Below, piece after piece: positions 9,356 to 17,458 of a DNA stretch of 64,000 nt. This DNA comes from Streptomyces liliiviolaceus (lineage in GTDB: Bacteria; Actinomycetota; Actinomycetes; Streptomycetales; Streptomycetaceae). Position 1 is the first letter of the stretch, and the number at the start of each line of letters is the position of its first letter. The translations under genes and the position numbers were made by a program. The notes under the pieces are model-generated. The model saw only the letters and a program-made list of their open reading frames with translations. It was not told where the DNA came from and made no database searches. The DNA is taken from NCBI RefSeq assembly GCF_018070025.1, contig NZ_JAGPYQ010000001.1, forward strand, positions 3,224,001 to 3,288,000. The letters run 5' to 3'.

Positions 9356-9847
9356 TTCGATGTCTCCGCGGTGGTCGTTTGTTCGTCCGTGTCGCCCCAG
9401 CTTTGCCGGATCGATGGCGTGGCGAACAGGGAAAGTCGATGCCGCAATGATGACTTCACTCTGGAGGCATGGCTAGCGGGCAGCACGCTATTCACATAGC
9501 GGGCATAACGGAATGCGATCCGTTTGGTCAATCTCTATCGCGTGACCTTGACCTGCCCTTATGTAAATACCTCGTGCGACAAATAGGTGCAAAAACCGGA
9601 GACGGGTTTCTGGGCCCCGGTGAGGTGGGTGCGAAAGGACAGAAAGTACACATTGTCGACCATTATGTGTGAGGCAAGTCACGTCCGGCCTGCGGCAGAT
9701 GCAGGGTCGCACCCGCAAGCGAATGCGCCACTGTCAGGCGGTCGTCGCACCCGTCAACCAGTGAGCCTGTGGAGTGCTGTCGGTTCAGCGGGACGCATGC
9801 AGTCGCATGGTGTGATGTGACCGGCGTGACTGGGTGCCATATGAGGC

Positions 9848-10348
9848 TTACGTTAGGGATTGCAGAAAAGCCGAGCGGATTCGGCGCATGATCATGAAAA
9901 GCGTCAAAAGGAAGTGAGCTAGAAGGACTATGAGGACACTGCTCAGCCAACAATTAATCTTTTCCATGCCCATGCCTGAAGCCACTCCCAAAATGCCTGA
10001 AGCTGCCAGGGCGATGAGGAGCGCGTACGTGACATTTGCTTGCAGCTGTTTTGCTAGCTTTAGGCGTGTGTTCTGGGCGCCTAGGCCGCCAGCCTGAGCG
10101 GCTTTGGCTGCCACATCAAAAAGTAGCACCAAGAGGTTGAAGAGAAGTCCGGCCAAAATGGCGAAGGCGGCCAGAATGTTGCCAACTCCTTGCACCTTCC
10201 AATTCAGGAAGACGCTCAGCGCGCCTAGCAATGCAGGCGCGCCGAAGAAGAACGAGACCTCTCCCCACATGATTTGGTTAGTGGCGTGGCTTCTTAGAGT
10301 TTGGAAATGATCCTTGATGATCGGTACTAGATCAATCATGCGGATCAA
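9848..10348 (-). CDS. four-helix membrane protein, 166 aa, second gene of a candidate defence pair
   Basis: A TTG start at 10348 is supported by GGAGG six bases upstream; ATG 10339 is the alternative. The product has a cytoplasmic-looking N terminus and four hydrophobic stretches at about residues 30-50, 57-80, 105-125 and 133-155. Charged helices sit between the second and third. It overlaps the preceding gene by 17 bases and must be translated with it. Four-helix membrane proteins paired with a soluble partner occur in phage-defence systems such as Kiwa (KwaA/KwaB). I see only the architecture in common, not sequence similarity. Locally low GC. Confidence 0.75.
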   Translation of the reverse strand: MIRMIDLVPIIKDHFQTLRSHATNQIMWGEVSFFFGAPALLGALSVFLNWKVQGVGNILAAFAILAGLLFNLLVLLFDVAAKAAQAGGLGAQNTRLKLAKQLQANVTYALLIALAASGILGVASGMGMEKINCWLSSVLIVLLAHFLLTLFMIMRRIRSAFLQSLT

Positions 10349-11336
10349 CGGGAGCCTCCAATCGGTAACGATCCCAGAGCTCGGGCCAGTCGAAGCCTCG
10401 CCGCATGGCTTCAGTACTCATGCCCATTGTCTGGGCGATATCTTCGGCTAGATCTCGGGCTTTCGAATAGACCCAAGAGTCTGTCATCTCCGGGAGACCG
10501 TCCCGCTGGAGCTCGGAATCCAGGTCGTAGAGCATGGCAGGAGTTGTGCCGGACGATACTGACAAAGTGCGCATCGAACCGGCGATCTTGACTACCACCT
10601 TCATCTCTCGATACTCGACGCCGCGCCATTCGAGCATGCTGGACACGTCTGTGTCACCGGAGAATGCTGACTCGATTTTCTGCTTCCCGAAGGCGCCGAG
10701 GCGCGGTGGCCGCATCACCACCTCGATAGATCCGAGATCACGTTCCGTGCTACCCATTCCAAGCACCTCTGCCACGTCATGGGGGATAGCTTGTCGAACG
10801 AGGCGGATGGCTTTGATCTCGCCACTGGCAAGGTACGTTCCGAATGCGGCTTCAGAGGTCATGTTGTTGATCTCTAGTGTGTAGCCGGAATGCTTAGCTG
10901 CGAAGGCTTTCTTGAATGCCTCGGACAGGACGGCAATAACGCCATTGCCCTGAAAGCGTTCAGTAAAAAGGAGGCCGGAAGTGGAGTTGTGGGGAACGAT
11001 CACGAAATTGCGCAGGTCGGTGAGGTCGATGTGATCTTCCTCCTTCTGGAAGACGACCTGACCTGAACTTCTGTCACGGATCCTGGATTGCGCTCCGTAG
11101 CTCCCGTAACCCAGCTTGAAATTAAGCGAGCGATTATCTTTGTGAATCTCCTGGCATTCCAGAGATCTTTCTTTGCTTGTAATCTCGTAAGGGCGCTCTT
11201 GTAGACTTAGGAGAAAGCCGTAAATCTCTTTGAGGAGATCTCCTCCGCATCGATCGAAGTCATCGAGTGGCAGATACTCTGTTTCCCGATTCCTGCGAAT
11301 CCTCACTGCGTAACTTGCGAGCGTGTACTTCGCCAC
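10332..11336 (-). CDS. soluble protein of unknown family, 334 aa, first gene of a candidate defence pair
   Basis: GTG 11336 is chosen because GGGGAGG lies six bases upstream; the open frame continues to 11576, but that part looks non-coding. The product begins VAKYTLASYAVRIRR and is mixed alpha/beta without membrane segments, signal peptide or a catalytic motif I can name. Residue pairs such as RDSSGQVVFQKEEDHIDLT suggest a beta-rich middle. Its stop overlaps the start of the four-helix membrane protein gene, so the two form a translationally coupled unit. AT-rich stretches (for example around 11140-11230) suggest acquisition. Resemblance to Kiwa KwaB or DUF4747-like partners is only a guess from context. 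Confidence 0.75.
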   Translation of the reverse strand: MAKYTLASYAVRIRRNRETEYLPLDDFDRCGGDLLKEIYGFLLSLQERPYEITSKERSLECQEIHKDNRSLNFKLGYGSYGAQSRIRDRSSGQVVFQKEEDHIDLTDLRNFVIVPHNSTSGLLFTERFQGNGVIAVLSEAFKKAFAAKHSGYTLEINNMTSEAAFGTYLASGEIKAIRLVRQAIPHDVAEVLGMGSTERDLGSIEVVMRPPRLGAFGKQKIESAFSGDTDVSSMLEWRGVEYREMKVVVKIAGSMRTLSVSSGTTPAMLYDLDSELQRDGLPEMTDSWVYSKARDLAEDIAQTMGMSTEAMRRGFDWPELWDRYRLEAPVDPHD

Positions 11337-11467
11337 TCGGCACCTCCCCTGGTGAGTATCAGATCTTCCCACAGCTGCGGTGAGTTGATGCTGCCAAGGG
11401 CAAGGCATGCAAGTGGCGGCCAGGGGATGCTCACGACGGTCAGTGATCACGCCTGCAGCGGTCAGCC

Positions 11468-12799
11468 TCAGACCATCTGGAAGGCTGAATCCTCCTGGCT
11501 TGGCCAGGCGAGCGTCACGCCAACTCGCCGGCACAGGGTGATCCACCGGAGTTCGGACGGTTCTCGTTCGACCCATAGGACTGCCGACACAGTAGGGGCC
11601 CGGTCGCTGAGCTGATCTTGATAGTCGAGGACCTGACCAAGTCCTGCACGAAGCTGGCGAGCTTCGTTGGCGGGTGTCAACGACTTGACCTCGCAGACCG
11701 TCAGTCCCCCCTCGGCGTCGCGCCAGGCTAGATCGAAGTTGGGATCGGATACGTCAGGAGACAACGCTGTAAAGCCCCGATTCTGTGCATGTCTGGCGAG
11801 CTCGTTCTGCAGCCTTCGGTGTGTGGACAGATTGCGGCCCACTAGATCTGGATCGGGTGCGCTCGGTGTGGCGGGCGTGGGCCTGATGCTTTCGTCTGGC
11901 GTCACGTAGTCCTGCCCGATCGCGACTTCCGGGACGCTGATGGTGGCCCTGACCGGGACGAGGTGGAAGCGAATCACCTTGCGGAGGTCGCCACCTCCAG
12001 TGGCTGGCGCCTGATGCTCCGAGTAGGGATGGTCGGGGTCTAGCGTCCATTCTCCGAGGTACCGCACTGTTCCGCGGGCGCCGTCGAAGAGGCGCAACCG
12101 TTTGCCTGTCTCGCGGTGCTCCAGGATCGCCTTGTTACCTCGAACCATCCTCTGATCGCCGGTTTGCCCTTCGCCGGTGTAGTGGAACGTGCCGTCCTCG
12201 TTCCATACGTCGAAGTAACCGTGCTGGTGCCCCGAGCTGGCCGCGGTGAAGATGAGAATGTTGTTCGTCGTGGCTGACGGGCTGATCCCGTTTTGTGAGC
12301 TTCCCCCGAACTGTGCGTGCAGTTCGACGCGGCGAATCCCTCCACCCGGGTTGAGAGTCCATCCGGGGTCTTCTTCTTGCGCTGAGTTGAGCGCCTCGCG
12401 GATCGCCTCCCACTGAGCATCATTCAGCCGGTGGGGGTTCCGTCCTCCGGGCATTGTGAGGATAGTGGCGCCGGACATGCGCGGGTCAGCGGCAAGTTGG
12501 GACTTTGGAATGCGCCGGTCCAGCCACTGGTCGACCTCTATCGGGACGTAGTCGCGCTCCCCTGGATCAGTCAGCCAGTAAGCGGCGTCCGGCCTTCCGC
12601 GCGCGGCTTCGCCAGTGAGGTGACCGTAGGCGACGACCCCAGCGTTAGTGCCGGACATCCACAGGACGAATTGGTCGCCGGCTGATACGTCCCGCTTGTG
12701 CTGAGAGATCGTCCATGAGGTGAGCTCGTTACCCTCATCGCGGAAGCGCGGAAGGTCGAAGACACCGCTCGGATTGCAAGTCAAGAGCCACGCAGCCAC
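11468..12799 (-). CDS. EVE + sulfur-binding domain + PD-(D/E)XK protein, probable modification-dependent restriction enzyme
   Basis: The 443-residue protein has three parts. Residues 1-140 look like an EVE domain (WLLTCNPSGVFDL, then GDQFVLWMSG and AGVVAYGHLTG), which reads modified bases in DNA. Residues 155-285 match the sulfur-binding domain of ScoMcrA-type enzymes, with FGGSSQNGISPS, GHQHGYFDVW and YTGEGQTGDQ. That domain binds phosphorothioate DNA. Residues 325-440 carry FDLAW (Asp356), CEVKS (Glu370, Lys372) and a Gln-rich helix, a PD-(D/E)XK nuclease core. The expected role is cleavage of foreign DNA carrying modified bases or phosphorothioates. The start is GTG 12799. It stands alone and leftward, just upstream of the candidate pair at 9.8-11.3 kb. 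The domain calls are by motif reading. Confidence 0.85.
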   Translation of the reverse strand: MAAWLLTCNPSGVFDLPRFRDEGNELTSWTISQHKRDVSAGDQFVLWMSGTNAGVVAYGHLTGEAARGRPDAAYWLTDPGERDYVPIEVDQWLDRRIPKSQLAADPRMSGATILTMPGGRNPHRLNDAQWEAIREALNSAQEEDPGWTLNPGGGIRRVELHAQFGGSSQNGISPSATTNNILIFTAASSGHQHGYFDVWNEDGTFHYTGEGQTGDQRMVRGNKAILEHRETGKRLRLFDGARGTVRYLGEWTLDPDHPYSEHQAPATGGGDLRKVIRFHLVPVRATISVPEVAIGQDYVTPDESIRPTPATPSAPDPDLVGRNLSTHRRLQNELARHAQNRGFTALSPDVSDPNFDLAWRDAEGGLTVCEVKSLTPANEARQLRAGLGQVLDYQDQLSDRAPTVSAVLWVEREPSELRWITLCRRVGVTLAWPSQEDSAFQMV

Positions 12800-13261
12800 A
12801 GGCCCCCCAGGGCTCCGGAACAGACAGGTGAGAACACTCTAGGGCAGGGGTCTGACACAGCTCTGACGGTGCCGTGCTGAGCGGAAGTAGCCCTCAACGC
12901 TGGGCTACCGGCCGTAACGGCTGCTAAGGCCAAGCTGGGCAAGGAAGGATCTGATGGCGCTGGACTGGCGCCCGAAAAGTTCGCGAGAGAGTCAAGGTCT
13001 CGCCGTAGGGCCTGTCCACCGCTGCCGATCCCGCCCCTCGGTGCGATCTGCGGGCCGGGGGGTCGTTGAGGGTGTGTTCGCTGCTCACGAGAGGTGCTAG
13101 CGGTTCACATCGGTTGCCTACGGTTTGTGTAGTTGCTGCACATCTCTGCCGTACAGCGGAGATGTGTAGCCCCGCGCCTCTATGATCAGTCCCCTTCCCC
13201 GAGTGCCCACTCGTTCTGGCGCAAAAAGCGGCACAGGAACAATCACCACCGTTTGCACAAG
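12800..13261. other. intergenic region with one hairpin
   Basis: A gap of about 460 bases between two leftward genes. Apart from the hairpin at 13139-13166 I see nothing recognisable. The right half should hold the promoter of the restriction gene. Confidence 0.4.
13139..13166 (-). terminator. hairpin after the 13262-13840 gene
   Basis: Arms CACATCTCTGC and GCGGAGATGTG form an 11-bp stem (one G-U pair) with a 6-base loop. It lies about 100 bases downstream of the leftward gene ending at 13262. Confidence 0.5.
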
Positions 13262-13840
13262 TTATGAGCGCTGGCTGGGTGTCAGTCCGTGACCGTACCC
13301 AAGCTCGAAGCCGGCTTCGTCACCCATGAGGATGGAGTTAGCCGCGCCGGCGAACATCTCGCGTGCATCCTCCAAGCCGTCTGCTTGCCTTTCCAAATAT
13401 GTGTAGTAGTTCGTTGTGTCCCCACTCAGAGTGTCTTCCAGGAAAGCGCGAAGAGTCCGGACACTTCCCCACACGTTACGGCCGTATCCCCACATGCCTT
13501 CAGGGCCAGTGATAGCCAGCCGTAGATGCGCCTTGTACAGACCAGGCATCGCGCTTTCGAGATCGTCAAGTGCCTTGCGCAGAACCGACGATTCCGGTGG
13601 TTCTTCCGGAGGGGGATCGCTCTTGTAGAGAAGGACATGAAGAACGTGATCGAGAGGTTCGGCTGCTTCCATGAACACCAAGTAAGACTCTCGCCGTTCT
13701 TCCCGAATCTGGCGTCGGTGGTCCGCCTCGCGCTGGTCATGGGTTTGCCGACGGGAAGCGACCTGTGTGATCCAGGTTGTACCGAGAGTCCCGGTTACGC
13801 CGACGGCTGCCCCAAGGAGTGCTGCTAGTCCTTGATCCAT
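13262..13840 (-). CDS. membrane-anchored coiled-coil protein of unknown function, 192 aa
   Basis: Begins at ATG 13840 with one N-terminal transmembrane helix (LAALLGAAVGVTGTLGTTW). A highly charged helix follows (QTHDQREADHRRQIREERR), then an all-helical cytoplasmic domain. Proteins of this layout are common and uncharacterised in Streptomyces accessory regions. The anchored helical design suggests a membrane-bound sensor or scaffold, but there is no direct evidence. A large imperfect inverted repeat lies just upstream (13925-14074). Confidence 0.75.
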   Translation of the reverse strand: MDQGLAALLGAAVGVTGTLGTTWITQVASRRQTHDQREADHRRQIREERRESYLVFMEAAEPLDHVLHVLLYKSDPPPEEPPESSVLRKALDDLESAMPGLYKAHLRLAITGPEGMWGYGRNVWGSVRTLRAFLEDTLSGDTTNYYTYLERQADGLEDAREMFAGAANSILMGDEAGFELGYGHGLTPSQRS

Positions 13841-13924
13841 AAGATCATTGTGGTCGCAACAGGCGCGAGCTGTCCCAAGCTTTGACGGTGAGCAACGACT
13901 TGCTCAAACCCACCACTCGCCCCA

Positions 13925-14074
13925 GCTCCCATCCCGTCTGCCGTCGACCCACACATCGTGGAGCGGGCGTGGTTCAGGGCGTCAAGGTGGAGCGCGCCAC
14001 TGTACGAACGACCTTGACGCCCTGGGCCGCGGCTGCTCGGCTCTGCCTGGGGCGATGGCAGACGGGATGGGAGC
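13925..14074. repeat. 150-bp imperfect inverted repeat
   Basis: The outer arms (13925-13942 and 14057-14074) are an exact 18-bp inverted pair beginning GCTCCCATCCC. The inner arms (13975-13988 and 14011-14024) are an exact 14-bp pair (CAGGGCGTCAAGGT and its complement). Between outer and inner arms the 32-base spacers have equal length and partial similarity, so the whole 150 bp is one symmetrical structure with a 22-base centre. It lies between two leftward genes. It could be a MITE-like element or a folded regulatory RNA. Confidence 0.75.
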
Positions 14075-14204
14075 ATCTCAACGCACGCCCTCTGCGGGCC
14101 GCAACTCGCGAACGTGCCCCGCCATCTCGGAGCCTGAGCGCCCCCGCCGGAGGCATGCTTGTATCTCCTACCAGACCGCCGCGGGATACTCAACGCACGT
14201 CGAA

Positions 14205-14621
14205 TCAACCCAGGCTCTCAAGGCCGAGCTTTGCCAAACGGGAGCCGATGGCGCTGGGCTTTCGGCCGAATTCCTTGCCGAGGGAGTCGAGGTTTCGTTC
14301 GCCTTGCTGGTAAAGGGCAAGAAGACGTTTGTCGTCTTCGGCGGACCAAGGTGCGCCCAGGCGGGGGTACCGCGCTCGCAGCTCCTCCGGGGATTCCCGG
14401 ATCTTGCCTGGCTGGGCATCGAGGCAAACCGAGTCGATGATCCCTAGAGGGAACTGTCCGACCTCAGTGCCGGCGAGCCAGAGCGTCAGGTGCTCATCCC
14501 GGAAGGTGAGTCGGTCCGCCTGGATAGTGACAGCTCGGCGTAGGACGTCGCTGTCGTGTGGGTCTTGGCGGTAGTCGGTGAACGTCACACGGAATACGGC
14601 GTGTTCTGCGGATGCCCCCAT
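14205..14621 (-). CDS. small protein with a C-terminal Myb/SANT-like helix-turn-helix, 138 aa
   Basis: ATG 14621. The first 75 residues form a small beta-rich domain (EHAVFRVTFTDYR; LTLWLAGTEVGQFPLG). The last 45 residues (WSAEDDKRLLALYQQGE, then EFGRKPSAIGSRLAKLGL) match the helix-turn-helix often found at the end of bacterial helicases and nucleases that act on DNA. It may bind DNA or be a small accessory protein. It is leftward and probably separate from the AICE genes that start at 14852. Confidence 0.7.
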   Translation of the reverse strand: MGASAEHAVFRVTFTDYRQDPHDSDVLRRAVTIQADRLTFRDEHLTLWLAGTEVGQFPLGIIDSVCLDAQPGKIRESPEELRARYPRLGAPWSAEDDKRLLALYQQGERNLDSLGKEFGRKPSAIGSRLAKLGLESLG

Positions 14622-14851
14622 GTCGTAAGTCTGGCCAGCGACTCACGTGCTTGGTAGATCATTTCTCGCCTACCCGCTGTACGTAGCGCGCCGTGCGCGG
14701 GCCTTGATGAAGTAGGGAAAGTTCTACCGCGCACTCTGAGCGTCTTTGATCATCTGCGTCGGGCAACCTACTCACGTGAGCAGGTACAGGGCTACGCTTG
14801 CTGCGCCTGAAGACGTCAGGACGTCGCGACGACAAGGAGCGTGCTCACGGG

Positions 14852-15646
14852 ATGGGACCGAAGTCTGAGCGGGTCTACCGCACGATTCGCGAGTGGATCA
14901 CGACAGGCAAGTACCACCCCGGTGCCAAGCTTCCGTCGGAGCGGACCTTGTCCGAGGAACTGGAGATCGGCCGCACCGCCCTTCGTCAGGTGCTGGCGAA
15001 GCTGGTGGCTGAGGGTGCCGTCGAAGTGCACGGCCGTAGTTCATACCGCGTTCCCGATCGGTCCGTAGCCACGGAGACCCCGACGGACGTCGAGCCGTGG
15101 CAGATCCATGGCGAGCGGACTCTGTACGACAACCGCTGGGTGAAGCTCGGTCTCGTCGACGTCGAACCGCCCGGTGTCGAGCGCTTTGAGCATCACGTCG
15201 TACGCCTGCATCACGTGGCCATCGCTGCCGTCATCGACCATCAGGACCGTGTCCTCATGATGTGGCGGTACCGATTCGTCCCCCAGTCCTTCGGCTGGGA
15301 GCTCCCTGGCGGGATCGTCGACGAGGGGGAGAACTCCTTGCAGGCGGCCCTGCGCGAGGTCGAGGAAGAGACCGGCTGGCGGCCCGACGGGCTTGAGCAC
15401 GTGGTCACCTATCAGCCGATGGTTGGCATGGTCGACTCGCCGCATGAGATCTTCGTGGGCCAGGGCGCGAAGCTCGTTGGCGAACCGACCGACCTGGAGG
15501 AAGCCGGGCACATCGCCTGGGTTCCCCTCGCCGACGTACCTGGCCTGATGGCTCGTGGTGAACTCATGGGCTCGGGAACCCTCGTTGCTTTGCTGCACGT
15601 GCTTGCTTCCCGGGGTGACGGCGCTTCGCCTACAGCCGCTGGGTGA
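14852..15646 (+). CDS. GntR winged-helix plus Nudix hydrolase, Pif-like AICE protein
   Basis: ATG 14852 gives a 264-residue protein (a TTG at 14798 is possible). Residues 1-70 form a GntR winged helix (VYRTIREWITTGKY, then LPSERTLSEEL). Residues 90-260 form a Nudix domain of ADP-ribose pyrophosphatase type, with the full Nudix box GX5EX7REUXEEXGU in the stretch from GGIVDEGE to EEETGW. In pSAM2 the Pif protein is a Nudix hydrolase that blocks redundant transfer between donor cells. This arrangement next to an AICE suggests the same immunity role. It overlaps the convergent regulator gene by 17 bases. Confidence 0.85.
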   Translation: MGPKSERVYRTIREWITTGKYHPGAKLPSERTLSEELEIGRTALRQVLAKLVAEGAVEVHGRSSYRVPDRSVATETPTDVEPWQIHGERTLYDNRWVKLGLVDVEPPGVERFEHHVVRLHHVAIAAVIDHQDRVLMMWRYRFVPQSFGWELPGGIVDEGENSLQAALREVEEETGWRPDGLEHVVTYQPMVGMVDSPHEIFVGQGAKLVGEPTDLEEAGHIAWVPLADVPGLMARGELMGSGTLVALLHVLASRGDGASPTAAG

Positions 15647-16760
15647 GCTGTTCGATTCGGCGTCGGTGACGCACGGACCCCGTACGGCTTGCCACCAAGC
15701 GAGCTTGGCGCAGGTGCTCGTGCGCCTGGTCGTACTCGCCGCGGGCCACGTGCGCCTGCGCGAGATCACAGCGCAGTCCTGCTGATGCCCGGATGAACGT
15801 CGGATCGGTCGCTTCCAAAGCGGTGTACAGGCTGCCTACCGCTTCCTCATCGCCTATCAGGGCCAGTGCGTTGCCTCGCCACCTGGCCAGGTGACCGCCG
15901 TTGAGGAAGATGCTCAGCATGTCGGGGTCGCGGGCTTCCTCGCCCGACGGTAGGCACTTCATCGCGTTGTCGAGTGCGCGCCGGCACTCATCCTGGAGCC
16001 CTGCTCTTGCGCAGATCTCGGCTTCGGCCGCGTACAGCCATGCCCTGAGCCGCGGGGACATTGCCTTGCCGCCGAGTCGCTGCGCGTCTCGTACCAACTC
16101 GACAGCCATCGGGGCCCGGCCCGCATCGCAGAGTACGTATGCCTGCTCCGCGGTGGCGTGAGCCAGATACATCGGCTCGTCTGCCTCCTGGGCGGCCCGC
16201 TTGCCCAACTCGTAGTGGCGCCAGGCTCGTTCGACCGCTCCGACGTCGAGTGCCTGCCATGCCGCCAAGGTCGCCGCTCCGGCTAACGCCACCGCTACCG
16301 GGCGTCGCGTCTCGGGCAGTACGGCGAACGTGAGGGCGTCTTCCAGCGTCGACAGGTGCGCGGTCATCTGGTCGACAAGGCTTGCCGCACCGAGCTGCCG
16401 GTCGATGGTCCGCAGTAGTTCGGTCTGGTCCATGAACGTCTTCACCATGGTCTGGCTGACGTTGCGGGCCGCGTCGATACGGCCCATGAGCTCGTCGTAG
16501 CCGTCGACTGCGGAGCCGCTGGTTGGTGCCTCCGGCTTGCCGGTCAACTCGTCGTCCGTGACGCCCAGGAGGACGCGGAGGATGCTTGCGTACCGGGTCG
16601 AGATGGCGCGCCGGCCGTTCTCCCACTCCGAGACGTACACGCGCAGGCTCGCTGTCGACGCGACGCTGAGCATGTGCTGACGCGCATGACGCTCGATCTC
16701 GCGAACCAGACGCTCTTGCGACCATTCGCGCGCGGTTCTTGCTGTCCTGAGTCCGTTCAT
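15630..16760 (-). CDS. XRE-family regulator with C-terminal TPR-like repeats
   Basis: The start is taken as ATG 16760 (MNGLRTARTAREW); an upstream ATG at 16805 in the same frame is possible. Residues 1-75 form a helix-turn-helix (WSQERLVREIERHAR; YVSEWENGRRAIS). The rest, to residue 376, is alpha-helical with TPR-like repeats rich in Ala/Leu (AWRHYELGKRAAQEADE; AHEHLRQARLVA). Regulators of this build are standard in actinomycete plasmids and AICEs and probably control transfer or replication genes. A 10-bp inverted repeat (16829-16857) lies about 70 bases upstream and could be its own operator. Confidence 0.8.
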   Translation of the reverse strand: MNGLRTARTAREWSQERLVREIERHARQHMLSVASTASLRVYVSEWENGRRAISTRYASILRVLLGVTDDELTGKPEAPTSGSAVDGYDELMGRIDAARNVSQTMVKTFMDQTELLRTIDRQLGAASLVDQMTAHLSTLEDALTFAVLPETRRPVAVALAGAATLAAWQALDVGAVERAWRHYELGKRAAQEADEPMYLAHATAEQAYVLCDAGRAPMAVELVRDAQRLGGKAMSPRLRAWLYAAEAEICARAGLQDECRRALDNAMKCLPSGEEARDPDMLSIFLNGGHLARWRGNALALIGDEEAVGSLYTALEATDPTFIRASAGLRCDLAQAHVARGEYDQAHEHLRQARLVASRTGSVRHRRRIEQLTQRL

Positions 16761-16828
16761 CACCTGTGCCGCTCCGCATGGGGTGTTGAGCCGTAACAGC
16801 AGCATGCCTCACATCGGTGCAGGTCGGC

Positions 16829-16857
16829 AGGGGTTAACGAGACGCGTGTTAACCCCT
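16829..16857. promoter_or_regulatory. inverted repeat upstream of the AICE regulator
   Basis: AGGGGTTAAC and GTTAACCCCT form perfect 10-bp arms around the 9-base spacer GAGACGCGT. The position, 70 bases upstream of the leftward regulator gene, fits an operator or autoregulatory site. Confidence 0.55.
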
Positions 16858-16947
16858 GTTGGCTACCGAATCGTTGGCGCGAGCGCTTCTCTAGAAGTGT
16901 CGCAGCAAAGCGAGTTGCACCACCGGAGTCACTGCAGCACTTGACTT

Positions 16948-16989
16948 CTGGTGCGCACCAGTTGCAACCTACTGGTGCGCACCAGTAGG
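16948..16989. promoter_or_regulatory. two palindromic operators upstream of the AICE transfer operon
   Basis: The 14-bp palindrome CTGGTGCGCACCAG occurs at 16948-16961 and again at 16972-16985. The second copy extends to a perfect 22-bp palindrome at 16968-16989. The spacing from start to start is 24 bases, which puts both sites roughly on one face of the helix. TTGACT at 16941-16946 resembles a -35 element just before the first site. The pair lies about 110 bases upstream of the first gene of the transfer/replication operon, so a bound repressor would silence the element. Which protein binds is unknown; the GntR-Nudix and XRE proteins are candidates. Confidence 0.7.
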
Positions 16990-17099
16990 ACGGTGCGAGT
17001 GCCTGCGGCTTCGCTGCGGACCACCCGTCAACGCACAGGAGCGGCGTCCCCACCGCCAAGTAAGCACGCCGCTCCCACCCTCAGAGAGGTACTTCCATA

Positions 17100-17456
17100 A
17101 TGCGTCAGATCCCCGTCGACACTTCCAACGCCACCGTGATGGTCGCCAAGGCTCCGCAGACGAAGCTGAAGGACCGCCGGACCGGTGAGATCGCCATGGA
17201 CGCCGAGACCGGCGCGAAGCTGCTAACCGTGGACGTCATGTTCGCGGCAAACAACGAGGTGGAGATCCTTTCCCTGACCGTTCCCGAGTCGGGCGTCTCC
17301 GAGGAACTGGTCATGGGCACCCCGGTCGTGCTGACCGGCCTGATCGCCCGGCCGTGGGAGAACGAGTTCAACGGCCAGAAGCGCCACGGCATCGCCTTCC
17401 GCGTGGTCGCGGTCACCTCGCTGGCTGTCGCGGGCTCGGCTTCGCAGGCGGCCTGA
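17100..17456 (+). CDS. conserved AICE protein of unknown function, 118 aa
   Basis: ATG 17100 with GAGAGGT upstream. It is a small, beta-rich protein without membrane segments. The pattern (VMVAKAPQTKLKDRR; TGAKLLTVDVMFAANNEVEIL; TPVVLTGLIARPW) resembles an OB-like fold, as in single-strand DNA-binding proteins; this is a reading of the strand pattern only. It is the first gene of the rightward AICE operon, and its TGA at 17454-17456 is 2 bases before the ATG of the translocase, so the two are coupled. Confidence 0.75.
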   Translation: MRQIPVDTSNATVMVAKAPQTKLKDRRTGEIAMDAETGAKLLTVDVMFAANNEVEILSLTVPESGVSEELVMGTPVVLTGLIARPWENEFNGQKRHGIAFRVVAVTSLAVAGSASQAA

Positions 17457-17458
17457 TC

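Noticed and set aside
9469..9672. Possible plus-strand gene between the small membrane protein and the candidate pair
   Set aside because: No Shine-Dalgarno sequence and no domain character, and other frames of similar length overlap it.
14640..14850. Left attachment site of the AICE next to the Pif-like gene
   Set aside because: No sequence here matches the 3' end of the tRNA-Val at 23406-23480, so I could not define attL.
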